A stretch of DNA of 38,410 bases from positions 1 through 38,410 of the forward strand of contig CALKJZ010000031.1 in the NCBI GenBank assembly GCA_937995515.1, read 5' to 3'. Made by a program: the position numbers and the translations under genes. The notes beneath the pieces were generated by a model that did no database searches, was not told where the DNA came from, and saw only the letters and a program-made list of their open reading frames with translations. This document shows, piece after piece, positions 7,221 through 15,234 of the stretch; position 1 is the stretch's first letter; the number at the start of each line of letters is the position of its first letter. Source of the DNA: an uncultured Sphingomonadaceae bacterium (GTDB lineage: Bacteria > Pseudomonadota > Alphaproteobacteria > Sphingomonadales > Sphingomonadaceae).

Positions 7221-9719
7221 ATGGATGCCCGCCTCCCCGAAACCGGGCCCGCCTCCGCCTCGCAGGAGGGTCGCGTGCGCGCCGCGCGCGCGCGGGTGCC
7301 GGCGTGGCTCCGGTGGACGCTCGGCGGCCTCCTCGTCGCCGGACTGGCAGCGGCGCTTGCCTTCTGGTGGCTGATCGTGCGTGGCCTGCCCGATGCCGGC
7401 CAGCTTGCTACCTACCAGCCGCCGCTTCCCACCCATGTGCGCGCCGCCGACGGCACGCCCTTTCACACCTTTGCGCGCGAGCGCCGGATGTTCCTGCCCT
7501 TCGAGGAAACGCCCGGGCTCGTCATCCAGGCGTTTCTCGCTGCGGAAGACAAGAATTTCTTCGAGCATCCAGGCGTCGACCTGCGCGGAATCGGGGCTGC
7601 CATCCTCACCAATCTCGAGAACCTCGGCAGCGACCGGCGCCCGGTGGGCGCCTCGACCATCACCCAGCAGGTGGCGAAGAATGTGCTGCTCACCAACGAG
7701 GTGACGCTCGCCCGCAAGCTGCGCGAGGCGGTGCTCGCGCTGCGCATGGAGGAGCAGTTCACGAAGGAACGCATCCTCGAGATCTATCTGAACGAGATCT
7801 TCCTCGGCCGGAATGCCTATGGTGTCGAGGCCGCCGCCCAGAACTGGTTCGGCAAGACTGCCGCCGATCTCACGCTTCCCGAGGCAGCGTTCCTTGCCGC
7901 GCTGCCGAAGGCGCCCTCCAACTACAACCCGGCGACCAACTATGAGCGTGCGCTCGAGCGGCGCAACTGGGTGCTGGGCGAGATGGTGCGCGCGGGCTAC
8001 ATCGACGAGGCGACCGCCCGGGCCGCCCAGGCAACGCCGATCGTGACCATCCGCACCACCCGGCAGCGCGCGAACCGGTTGGGGGACTATTTTCTCGAGG
8101 AAGTGCGCCGCCAGCTCATCGACATGTTCGGCGAGGATGCAGCCGCCGGGCCGAACAGCGTCTATGCCGGTGGCCTCTGGGTTCGCGCCACCATCGACCC
8201 GGTGATGCAGGAAGCAGCCGAGCGCGCGCTGCGCGACGGGCTGGTGCGCTACGACCGGATGCGCGGCTGGCGCGGGCCGGCGGCGACGATCGAGCTGGGC
8301 GACGGGTGGGACCGGCGGCTGCGCGCGGTGAACCTTGGCACCGGCTACGACGAGTGGCGCGCGGCCGTCGTCCTCGCACGCGAGGGCGGCGGCTTCCGGC
8401 TCGGCTTCGAGGATGGCAGCGAGGGCCGCATGGCAGCCGGCGATGCCACGATGGCGCGCGGCGGCGAGCCCGCCCACGCTCTCCTCCGTCCGGGCGACGT
8501 GATCCCGGTCGCCCGGGTGGGTGGCCCCGGCTCCCGCCAGTATGGGCTGCGGCAGATCCCGGAGGTGCAGGGCGCGATGGTGGTGCAGGAGGTGCAGTCG
8601 GGCCGGATCCTCGCCCTGGTCGGCGGGTTCGACCTGCGCCACTCCAGCTTCAACCGCGCGACCCAGGCCGAGCGCCAGCCCGGCTCCACCTTCAAGCCTT
8701 TCGTGCTGGCGGCCGGGCTCGACCACGGCATGACCCCTGCCACGGTCGTGGCGGATGCGCCCTTCTGCGTCTATCAGTCGCGTCGGCTGGGCACCAAATG
8801 CTTCCGCAACTTCGGCGGCGGCTATGCGGGCGCACAGACCATGCGCTGGGGCATTGAGCAGTCGCGCAACCTGATGACGGTGCGCATCGCCACCACCGCC
8901 GGCATGCAGAACGTGACCAAGGTGGCAAGGGATCTCGACATCGGCAGCTACGACCCGGTGCTTGCCATCGCGCTCGGTGCGGGCGAGACGACGCCGCTGC
9001 GCCTTGTGAACGCCTTTTCCATCCTCGCCGACCACGGCAAGGAGAAAACGCCGATCCTCTTCGATCTGGTGACTGACCGCCACGGCAAGCCCATCTGGCG
9101 CGCCGACGGACGGCCCTGCGAGGGCTGCAACGCGCCGCGCTGGGAGGGCCAGGCCGTGCCGCGCCCGGCCGACACGCGGCGCCAGGTGATGGACGCGCGC
9201 ACCGCCTACCAGGTGACCCACATGCTGGAAGGCGTGATCGAGCGCGGCACCGCGCGCACCCTTGCCTCGCTCGGCGTGCCCATCATGGGCAAGACAGGCA
9301 CCACCACCGGGCCGACAGACGTGTGGTTCGTGGGCGGCACGCCCGAGATCATGGCCGGGCTCTACATCGGCTTCGACCGGCCGCGGCGCATGGGCGGGCT
9401 GCAGGGCGGCACCTTTGCCGCCCCCATCTGGAAGCGGTGGTTCGAGCTCGCCTTCGCAGGGCAGAGGCCCGAGCCGATGCCCTTCCTCGCGCCTGCAGGC
9501 GTGCGCCTCGTGCCCATCGAGCGGCGCTCGGGCCGGCGCGTCTATGGCGCCTTCCCGGGCTTCGACGATCCGCGCGCGGCGATCATCTGGGAGGCGTTCA
9601 AGGCCGACGAGGAGCCGCGCCGCATCGCCCGCGCGCCCGACACCTCGCTCGAGGCCCGCCCCTCCGCGCGCGTGCGCACCGACAGCGATTTCCTGCGCCA
9701 GCAGGGCGGCATCTACTGA
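7221..9719 (+). CDS. mrcA: Bifunctional penicillin-binding protein 1A (class A PBP)
   Basis: 832 aa. It polymerises and crosslinks peptidoglycan at the outer face of the inner membrane. A short basic cytoplasmic N-terminus is followed by one transmembrane helix (about 30–53). The GT51 glycosyltransferase domain begins with the catalytic glutamate in AAEDKNFFEH (E109) and continues with GASTITQQVAKN and the EIYLNEIFLGRNAYGVEAAA block. The transpeptidase domain has SxxK (S489-TFK492), SxN (S548-RN550) and KTG (from K691). An OB-like insertion between the domains contains the GWRGP and DGSEGRM stretches seen in PBP1A. The protein ends in a short charged tail. It is a single-gene unit. Confidence 0.95.
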   Translation: MDARLPETGPASASQEGRVRAARARVPAWLRWTLGGLLVAGLAAALAFWWLIVRGLPDAGQLATYQPPLPTHVRAADGTPFHTFARERRMFLPFEETPGLVIQAFLAAEDKNFFEHPGVDLRGIGAAILTNLENLGSDRRPVGASTITQQVAKNVLLTNEVTLARKLREAVLALRMEEQFTKERILEIYLNEIFLGRNAYGVEAAAQNWFGKTAADLTLPEAAFLAALPKAPSNYNPATNYERALERRNWVLGEMVRAGYIDEATARAAQATPIVTIRTTRQRANRLGDYFLEEVRRQLIDMFGEDAAAGPNSVYAGGLWVRATIDPVMQEAAERALRDGLVRYDRMRGWRGPAATIELGDGWDRRLRAVNLGTGYDEWRAAVVLAREGGGFRLGFEDGSEGRMAAGDATMARGGEPAHALLRPGDVIPVARVGGPGSRQYGLRQIPEVQGAMVVQEVQSGRILALVGGFDLRHSSFNRATQAERQPGSTFKPFVLAAGLDHGMTPATVVADAPFCVYQSRRLGTKCFRNFGGGYAGAQTMRWGIEQSRNLMTVRIATTAGMQNVTKVARDLDIGSYDPVLAIALGAGETTPLRLVNAFSILADHGKEKTPILFDLVTDRHGKPIWRADGRPCEGCNAPRWEGQAVPRPADTRRQVMDARTAYQVTHMLEGVIERGTARTLASLGVPIMGKTGTTTGPTDVWFVGGTPEIMAGLYIGFDRPRRMGGLQGGTFAAPIWKRWFELAFAGQRPEPMPFLAPAGVRLVPIERRSGRRVYGAFPGFDDPRAAIIWEAFKADEEPRRIARAPDTSLEARPSARVRTDSDFLRQQGGIY

Positions 9720-9795
9720 TCTGCGCCCGCCCGCGCGACCGGCCTGGCCGGGCGGAGGCCCCCGCCGATCTCGACCCGGACCCGGCCCCCTCTCC

Positions 9796-9824
9796 GGCCG
9801 GCCGAAGCGCGGCGTTGGCCGGCC
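9796..9824. terminator. Terminator-like hairpin between convergent PBP1A and SulP genes
   Basis: GGCCGGCC at 9796–9803 recurs at 9817–9824 and, being self-complementary, can pair across a 13-base loop. It lies 77 bp after the PBP1A stop in a convergent spacer. There is no T-run; a role in termination is inferred. Confidence 0.35.
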
Positions 9825-9845
9825 GTTCCGGCTGACGCTCATCGC

Positions 9846-9890
9846 GCCCGCAGCGCCACAGCCCGCAGCGCCATAGCCCGCAGCGCCGCG
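9846..9890. repeat. Tandem repeat, 15 bp × 3
   Basis: Three consecutive units of gcccgcagcgccaca occupy 9846–9860, 9861–9875 and 9876–9890; the second differs at one base and the third at its last three. The array lies just downstream of the SulP stop in the convergent spacer. It is not part of a coding region that could be supported. Confidence 0.85.
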
Positions 9891-9914
9891 GTCTGGCGCC
9901 GAGGCGGCTCCCGC

Positions 9915-11696
9915 TCAGGCCGCGCGCGAGCGCGGTGCAGGCTCCGGCCGCGGCGGCGCGGCGGCATCCGCCGCCTCAGGGGGGCGCGCGCCGGCAAGCG
10001 CCGCAAAGGCCTCGTGCTGGGTCAGCCAGATGGCCCCCGTCAGGTCGTCGACGAGGTGCGAGCGCCTGAGCCGGTCCATCACCGGCCCCTTCACCTCGGT
10101 CAGGTGGAAGCGGATCCCGGCATCGGCGAGGCGGCGGTTGATGGCCTCGAGGCTCTCGAGGCCCGAGGCGTCGATGGCATTGACCGCCGGGCACATCAGG
10201 ATGAGGTGTTCGATCTCGGGGTTTCCGGCGACGGTCTCGAGCACCAGCTCCTCCAGCCAGCGGGCGTTGAGGTAGGTCAGGCTTTCGTCGACCCGGATGG
10301 TGACAATGCGCGGGTTGGTGATGACATCGTGGCGCTCGACGTTGCGGAAGTGCTCGGTGCCCGGCACGCGGCCGACGATGGCGGCATGCGGGCGCGAGGC
10401 GCGCCACAGATAGAGGAGGAGGCTGGTTGCAACGCCTGCCATCACGCCCGGCTCGACGCCGACGAGGAGGGTTGCCGCAATGGTTGCCATCATCGCGGCA
10501 AAATCGGCGCGCGAATAGCGGAAGACCTCGACGGGCTTGCGCAGGTCGACAAGGCCGAGGACGGCCACGATGATGGTGGCGGCAAGCGTTGCAACGGGCA
10601 GCGGGGCAAGGAGCGGGGTGAGGAACAGGGCGGCGAGCAGGATTCCGGCTGCCGTGTAGGCGCCGGCGGCCGGGGTTTCGGCGCCGGCTTCGTGGTTCAC
10701 CACCGAACGGGCAAACCCGCCGGTGACGGGATAGCCGCCGGTGAAGCTGGCCGCAATGTTGGCGGCGCCGAGGCCGATCAGCTCCTGGTCTGGGTCGATG
10801 CGCTCGCGCCTGCGGGCGGCGAGTGTCTGGGCGACGGACACGCTCTCGACGAAGCCGATGATCGAGAGCAGGAGCGCAGGGATGGCGAGCGTCATCCAAA
10901 GCTCTAGGTCGAATGGCGGAACCGTAAGGGGCGGCAGGCTCTGCGGGATCTGGCCCACCACCCGCACGCCGGCGGCCTCGAGGTCGAGCGCGACGACCGC
11001 AACCGTCGAGACGAGAACCGCGACGATCGGGCCGGCCTTGGCGAGGAGATCGGCGGCCCGCGGCGCCAGCCCGGCGGCAAGCAAGAGGGGCTTCAGCCCC
11101 TTGCGCACCCAGAAGAGGAAGGCCGTGGAGGCAAGGCCGATGGCGAGCGTTGGAAGACTGGTGTCGCCAAGGTTCGCCCACAGCCCGGCCACGAGCTCGG
11201 GCATGGTTCCACCCTCGGCGCGGATGCCGAGGAGCGATTTCAGCTGGCTCGTCGCGATCAGGATCCCGCTTGCGGTGATGAACCCCGAGACGACCGGGTG
11301 CGAGAGCAGGTTGGCGAGGAAGCCGAGCCGCAGCACGCCCATGAGGAGCAGGAACAGCCCCGAGAGCAGGGCCAGCACGAGGGCGGCGGCGATGAACTCC
11401 GCGCTGCCGGGCGGCGCGACACTCCCCGCGGCGGTCAGGGTCATCAGCGAGACGACGGCGACCGGCCCCACCGCCAGCGTCCGGCTGCTGCCGAACAGCG
11501 CATAGGCAAGAATCGGCGCGATCGAGGCATAAAGGCCGACTTCGGGCGGCAGCCCGGCCAGCATCGCATAGGCAAGGCTCTGCGGGATCAGCATGATCGT
11601 CACGATGAGCGCGGCGACAATGTCGCTCACAAAGGTCTTGCCGCTGTAGCTTCGGCCCCATTCCAGGATGGGCAGGAAGCGGGCGCGCGAGGGCAC
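9915..11696 (-). CDS. SulP-family inorganic anion transporter with STAS domain
   Basis: 593 aa read from a GTG at 11696, three bases after the stop of the SQR fusion gene. The N-terminal two thirds are a SulP membrane domain of about 10–14 helices, opening with the family signature SDIVAALIVTIMLIPQSLAYA and GLPPEVGLYAS. The last 120 residues are a cytoplasmic STAS domain (VDESLTYLNARWLEE … CPAVNAIDASGLESLEAI). SulP proteins carry sulfate, bicarbonate or other anions. The gene ends a minus-strand operon for sulfide and persulfide oxidation whose product is sulfite, so transport of sulfate or sulfite is the best inference, though bicarbonate cannot be excluded. Confidence 0.9.
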   Translation of the reverse strand: MPSRARFLPILEWGRSYSGKTFVSDIVAALIVTIMLIPQSLAYAMLAGLPPEVGLYASIAPILAYALFGSSRTLAVGPVAVVSLMTLTAAGSVAPPGSAEFIAAALVLALLSGLFLLLMGVLRLGFLANLLSHPVVSGFITASGILIATSQLKSLLGIRAEGGTMPELVAGLWANLGDTSLPTLAIGLASTAFLFWVRKGLKPLLLAAGLAPRAADLLAKAGPIVAVLVSTVAVVALDLEAAGVRVVGQIPQSLPPLTVPPFDLELWMTLAIPALLLSIIGFVESVSVAQTLAARRRERIDPDQELIGLGAANIAASFTGGYPVTGGFARSVVNHEAGAETPAAGAYTAAGILLAALFLTPLLAPLPVATLAATIIVAVLGLVDLRKPVEVFRYSRADFAAMMATIAATLLVGVEPGVMAGVATSLLLYLWRASRPHAAIVGRVPGTEHFRNVERHDVITNPRIVTIRVDESLTYLNARWLEELVLETVAGNPEIEHLILMCPAVNAIDASGLESLEAINRRLADAGIRFHLTEVKGPVMDRLRRSHLVDDLTGAIWLTQHEAFAALAGARPPEAADAAAPPRPEPAPRSRAA

Positions 11697-11699
11697 GGC

Positions 11700-13277
11700 T
11701 CAGCCGTGGGCCATGTTGGGCCGGGCCAGCCATTCGCGGCCCTTGAGCATCCCGTGCCAGTAGACCGGCGGCAGGATGGTGTCCTTCAGCAGCCAGGCAA
11801 GCCGCGAGGGCTTCGTGCCGTCGATGAGCCAGGTGGGAAAGCTCGGCAGGAGCCTGCCGCCATAGCCAAACTCGGCCAGCACGATCTTTCCGGCCTCGAC
11901 CGTCAGGGGGCAGCTGCCATAGCCATCGTAGACGGCCGGCGGGTCGCGACCGGACAGCACGGCGAGCGCGTTCTCTGCAACGACGGGGGCCTGCTTGCGT
12001 GCGGCTGCAGCCGTCTTGGCGTTGGAGGCCGCGCAGGCGTCGCCGAGCGAAAAGACCTCCGGGAAGCGCGGATGGCGCAGCGTCGCCTCGTCGACCGCAA
12101 CATAGCCCGAGGCGGCTGCCAGCGGGCTCCTGGCCACGACATCGGCCGGCCGCTGCGGCGGGACGACATGGATCATGTCGAACCTCTCCTCAACCTTGAC
12201 CGGGCCGTCGGGCCCCTTCCGCTCGAACAGGGCGGTCCTCGCCGGGCCGTCGATGGCGACAAGCCTGGATTCGAGCCGGAGCTCGATGCCGTAGCGCTCG
12301 ACATAGCGCATGAGCGCCGGCACATAGGCCGCAACCCCGAACAGCGCGGCCCCGGCGGTATGGAACTGCACCTCGATGTTCGGGAGCACGCCCCCCCGTT
12401 CCCAGCGGTGGCAGGCCAGATACATGGCCTTCTGCGGCGCGCCGGCGCACTTGATCGGCATGGGCGGCTGGGTGAACAGCGCGCGGCCGTGCACGAGCGC
12501 CCTTGTGAGCTCCAGCGTGTAGGGCGCTGTGTCGTAGCTGTAGTTGGAGGTGACGCCGTTCTGCCCCAGCGTCTCCCTGAGGCCGGGGATCGCATCCCAG
12601 TCGAGCGTGAGCCCGGGGCAGACGATGAGGACGCGGTAGCCGAGAAGGCGCCCGTCGCAGAGGCGGACGCGGCGCGCCTCCGGCTCGAATGCGGCTGCCG
12701 ATGCCTTCACCCAGGTGACATTGCGCGGGATGAGCCGCGCCTCGCGGTTGACCGTCGCCTCGCGGCGGAAGACGCCCGCGCCCACCATCGTCCAGCCCGG
12801 CTGGTAGTAGTGCGCCTCGTTCGGCTCGACGATCGCGATCGAGACATCGCGGTTGCGCCGGCGGATGCTGGCGGCGGTGGCGATGCCGGCGCTGCCGCCG
12901 CCGATGATCAGGATGTCGTATCCCGTCGGCTGCTCGGGCGGGGTGGCGGTGATGCCGGCAAGACCAGCAAGCCTCGCCGCGCGCGCGCCCGAGCGGCAAT
13001 AGGCGAGGACGGGGTGCATCAGCCGGTCGAAGGCCTCGCGCATGGCGGCCACGTCCGACGGGCGGATCTCGCCCGGAGCGACGGGCACATGCGCAAAGCC
13101 GAGGCCCTCGCGGGCTGCGGCCGCGGCGATCTCGGCGGCATCTGGCTGGCCTTGTTCCTCGCCGTTGGGGCGGTTGCAGATGATGCTGCGGTAGCCGGCC
13201 CGGGCGATGGCCGGCACGTCTGCCGGGCGGAGCTGGGGCGAGACCGCAAGCTCCTGGTTCAGGCGCTGGATGTCCAT
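11700..13277 (-). CDS. DUF442 (TIGR01244-type sulfurtransferase/phosphatase)–sulfide:quinone oxidoreductase fusion
   Basis: 525 aa from the ATG at 13277, preceded by GGAGG at good spacing. Residues 1–110 are a DUF442 domain with the marker ICNRPNGEEQGQP (33–45) and the P-loop CRSGARA (94–100, Cys94). From residue 120 a FAD-binding fold begins (GGGSAG, 126–131). It carries two cysteines in the contexts of type II (mitochondrial-like) SQR: C277 in IKCAGAPQKAMYL and C456 in DGYGSCPLTV. The SQR half should oxidise sulfide to a persulfide, passing electrons to quinone. The DUF442 half may move the sulfane sulfur to a thiol or to the dioxygenase encoded upstream; that is inference. In Blh proteins DUF442 is fused to the dioxygenase instead. 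The start overlaps the preceding gene by 19 nt. Confidence 0.88.
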   Translation of the reverse strand: MDIQRLNQELAVSPQLRPADVPAIARAGYRSIICNRPNGEEQGQPDAAEIAAAAAREGLGFAHVPVAPGEIRPSDVAAMREAFDRLMHPVLAYCRSGARAARLAGLAGITATPPEQPTGYDILIIGGGSAGIATAASIRRRNRDVSIAIVEPNEAHYYQPGWTMVGAGVFRREATVNREARLIPRNVTWVKASAAAFEPEARRVRLCDGRLLGYRVLIVCPGLTLDWDAIPGLRETLGQNGVTSNYSYDTAPYTLELTRALVHGRALFTQPPMPIKCAGAPQKAMYLACHRWERGGVLPNIEVQFHTAGAALFGVAAYVPALMRYVERYGIELRLESRLVAIDGPARTALFERKGPDGPVKVEERFDMIHVVPPQRPADVVARSPLAAASGYVAVDEATLRHPRFPEVFSLGDACAASNAKTAAAARKQAPVVAENALAVLSGRDPPAVYDGYGSCPLTVEAGKIVLAEFGYGGRLLPSFPTWLIDGTKPSRLAWLLKDTILPPVYWHGMLKGREWLARPNMAHG

Positions 13278-13720
13278 GGCAGTCCTCCCTTCCTGCTGCG
13301 CTGGCTCAAGGCGGCGGCCGCGGCACGCTGCAGCAGCATGCCGGCGGTCATGGCGGCGATGAAGATCGCAGCCGGCACGGGCGCGATCGCAAGGCCGGCG
13401 ATCGCCGGGCCGGGGCACAGGCCGGCCACGCCCCAGCCCGCGCCGAACAGCAGCGCGCCGGCGAGGAGCGGTGCATCGGGGCGGCGCGGCTCGGGCAGGC
13501 GGAACCCTGGGGCGGCGAGCGGGCGCGGCATGCGCCGCTGCAGGCGCCAGGCGAGCGCCATGGGTAGGAGCGCGCCCGCCATGACGAACGCAAGCGTCGG
13601 GTCCCACGCGCCGAACAGGTCGAGAAAGGCGCGCACGCGGACCGGATCCGCCATGCCGGAAACGGCGAGCCCGGCGCCGAACAGCGCGCCGCTTGCAAGG
13701 GCGAGAAGGGCGCGGGTCAC
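13259..13720 (-). CDS. DUF6691 / YeeE-YedE family membrane protein (second of a pair)
   Basis: 153 aa from a GTG at 13720 that overlaps the stop of the preceding gene (GTGA). It has about four hydrophobic segments and two glycine-rich motifs typical of the half-size YeeE/YedE (PmpB-like) proteins: LFGAGLAVSGMADPVRV near the N-terminus and FGAGWGVAGLCPGPA in the second half, with a conserved cysteine in the latter. Related proteins bind and import thiosulfate or other sulfur compounds through such cysteines. The pairing with another half-size member and the persulfide genes on both sides supports sulfur transport. Substrate and direction are not known from the sequence. Confidence 0.82.
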   Translation of the reverse strand: MTRALLALASGALFGAGLAVSGMADPVRVRAFLDLFGAWDPTLAFVMAGALLPMALAWRLQRRMPRPLAAPGFRLPEPRRPDAPLLAGALLFGAGWGVAGLCPGPAIAGLAIAPVPAAIFIAAMTAGMLLQRAAAAALSQRSRKGGLPWTSSA

Positions 13721-14151
13721 AGGAGGCCCCCGGCGCGCAGCAGGCCGACAGTGACAAAGCCGCTGGCCATGAAGGCAAGCGTGGCAAGGATCGAGCGCGG
13801 CGCAAGGCGCGCCAGCCCGCACACGCCGTGGCCGCTGGTGCAGCCGGAGCCGAGGCGCGTGCCGAAGCCGACGAGAAGGCCGCCGGTCACCAGCGCGGGA
13901 AGGCCGGGGTAGTTTGCCTCGATCCCGCCTGCTGCCCAGGCGGCCACGAGCGCCCCGAGCGGCAGGCCGGCGACGAACGCCAGGGCCACGGTCCAGGGCG
14001 CGCCAGCAGGCGCGACCCCGATCGAGCGGGCGAAGAGCCCGCTCACGCCCGCGATGCGCCCGAGCCCCAGGAGCATCGCCGCCGCGGCAAGGCCGATCAT
14101 CACCCCGCCGAAGAGGCCCCCGAGCGGCATGGCATGGGCAAAGGCCGCCAT
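13717..14151 (-). CDS. YeeE/YedE family membrane protein (first of a pair)
   Basis: 144 aa from the ATG at 14151, whose A is also the last base of the dioxygenase stop (TGATG). About four transmembrane segments are seen, with the family signature GFGTRLGSGCTSGHGVCGLARL (its central GCTSGHG carries the cysteine implicated in sulfur-compound binding in YeeE). With the following gene it makes up the two halves of a full-length YeeE/YedE transporter. Such PmpA/PmpB pairs sit beside persulfide dioxygenase and BigR/SqrR-type regulators in other proteobacteria. Transport of thiosulfate, sulfite or a related compound is inferred. Confidence 0.85.
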   Translation of the reverse strand: MAAFAHAMPLGGLFGGVMIGLAAAAMLLGLGRIAGVSGLFARSIGVAPAGAPWTVALAFVAGLPLGALVAAWAAGGIEANYPGLPALVTGGLLVGFGTRLGSGCTSGHGVCGLARLAPRSILATLAFMASGFVTVGLLRAGGLL

Positions 14152-15116
14152 CACAGCGCGTTCATCGGGATCTTGAGATAGGAGACCCCATTGTCTTCGG
14201 GCGGCGGCATGTGCCCGGCGCGCATGTTCACCTGCACCGAGGGCAGGAGCAGCCGCGGCATGGCAAGGGTCGCGTCGCGGGCCTCGCGCATGGCCACGAA
14301 CGCATCCTCGCTGATGCCGTCGCGGACGTGGATGTTGGCTTGGCGCTCGGCCTCGACAGTCGACTCCCACTGGTAGCGGCTGCGGCCCACGGGGAGATAG
14401 TCGTGGCACATGAACAGCCGGGTGGTGTCGGGGAGCGAGAGGATGCGGCGGGCCGAGCGGAACAGCGTGCGGGCATCGCCGCCGGGGAAGTCTGCGCGTG
14501 CGGTGCCGTAATCGGGCATGAACAGGGTGTCGCCGACGAACACGGCATCGCCGACCACATAGGCGACACAGGCCGGGGTGTGGCCGGGCACGTGCAGCAC
14601 CGAGACTTCGAGATGGCCGATGTGGAAGGTGTCGCCATCGTGCCAGAGGCGGTCGAAGTCGGAGCCGTCGCGGCGGAACTGCGGCTCGGCGTTGAAGATC
14701 CGGCCGAACACCTCCTGCACGGTCGTGATGTGCGCGCCGATTGCGATCTTGCCGCCCAGTTCGCGCTGCAGATAAGGCGCAGCCGAGAGATGATCGGCAT
14801 GGGCGTGGGTTTCGAGGTGCCAGTCGACCGCGAGCCCCTTCCCGCGGACATAGGCGATGACGGCGTCGGCCGAATCGTGTGCGGTGCGCCCGCTGCTCGG
14901 GTCATAGTCGAGCACACTGTCGATCACCGCGGCGCGATTCGTCTCCGGGTCGTGCACCACATAGGTGACGGTGTTGGTCGGCTCGTCGAAGAAGGCCCTG
15001 ACGATCGGCACGCCGCGCTGGGCAGCGACGACCTGGGCGCGGGCGCGCGCGAGGGCAGGATCGGCGGCGGGATCGGAGGCAGGGGTGGAGGCAGGGGTGG
15101 AGGCAGGGGTGGACAT
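14151..15116 (-). CDS. ETHE1-like persulfide dioxygenase (metallo-beta-lactamase fold)
   Basis: 321 aa from the ATG at 15116, which has GGAGG upstream; an in-frame ATG at 15152 would cut into the promoter. The enzyme class oxidises glutathione persulfide to sulfite with O2 using one Fe(II). Iron-ligand and fold motifs are present: HAHADH (104–109), PGHTPAC (177–183), GDTLFMPDYG (195–204) and CHDY (237–240). The closing stretch is like that of the Blh/PDO proteins of BigR operons. The N-terminus is unusual: a Ser-Thr-Pro-Ala repeat coded by a 12-bp tandem repeat. It is the first gene of the sulfide operon, followed directly by the transporter pair. Confidence 0.9.
   Translation of the reverse strand: MSTPASTPASTPASDPAADPALARARAQVVAAQRGVPIVRAFFDEPTNTVTYVVHDPETNRAAVIDSVLDYDPSSGRTAHDSADAVIAYVRGKGLAVDWHLETHAHADHLSAAPYLQRELGGKIAIGAHITTVQEVFGRIFNAEPQFRRDGSDFDRLWHDGDTFHIGHLEVSVLHVPGHTPACVAYVVGDAVFVGDTLFMPDYGTARADFPGGDARTLFRSARRILSLPDTTRLFMCHDYLPVGRSRYQWESTVEAERQANIHVRDGISEDAFVAMREARDATLAMPRLLLPSVQVNMRAGHMPPPEDNGVSYLKIPMNAL
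15075..15110 (-). repeat. Tandem repeat, 12 bp × 3, inside the dioxygenase start region
   Basis: Three exact copies of ggaggcaggggt (plus strand) at 15075–15086, 15087–15098 and 15099–15110. On the coding strand they give a Thr-Pro-Ala-Ser repeat at residues 3–14 of the persulfide dioxygenase. The unit length keeps the frame, so copy-number change would only alter tail length. Confidence 0.9.
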
Positions 15117-15234
15117 GGGCAGTTCCTCCGCTGGCACTGGAGAAAATCTCATTTACAGAAACTGTGTAATCATATAATCATTGAATGTCAACCGGTGCTG
15201 GCGCCCCCCGTCCGCCTGATCAAGGAGACCCGCG
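15117..15234. promoter_or_regulatory. Divergent promoter/operator region of the sulfide locus
   Basis: This is one of the most AT-rich spots of the window. On the plus strand TTTACA (15152–15157) and a perfect TATAAT (15173–15178), 15 bp apart, face the peroxiredoxin gene. On the minus strand a perfect TTGACA (15191–15186), with a weak TACACA 17 bp on, faces the dioxygenase. A dyad TTACA-N7-TGTAA spans 15153–15169 and an 8-bp direct repeat TAATCAT(A/T) spans 15167–15182, both within the overlap of the two promoters. These are natural operator candidates for the ArsR-family protein encoded at 15867. The published SqrR-like ATTC-N8-GAAT pattern is not present. Confidence 0.65.

Noticed and set aside
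7014-9842. A 942-codon open frame on the minus strand across PBP1A
   Set aside because: It is the antisense of an intact, motif-complete PBP1A; high GC suppresses stop codons, and the translation is Arg/Gly/Ala-rich with no family motif.
11298-13754. An 818-codon plus-strand frame over SulP and the SQR fusion
   Set aside because: It runs through two unrelated genes in antisense and shows no motif.
15117-15234. Canonical SqrR operator ATTC-N8-GAAT
   Set aside because: An ATTC occurs on the minus strand, but GAAT does not follow at the required spacing.
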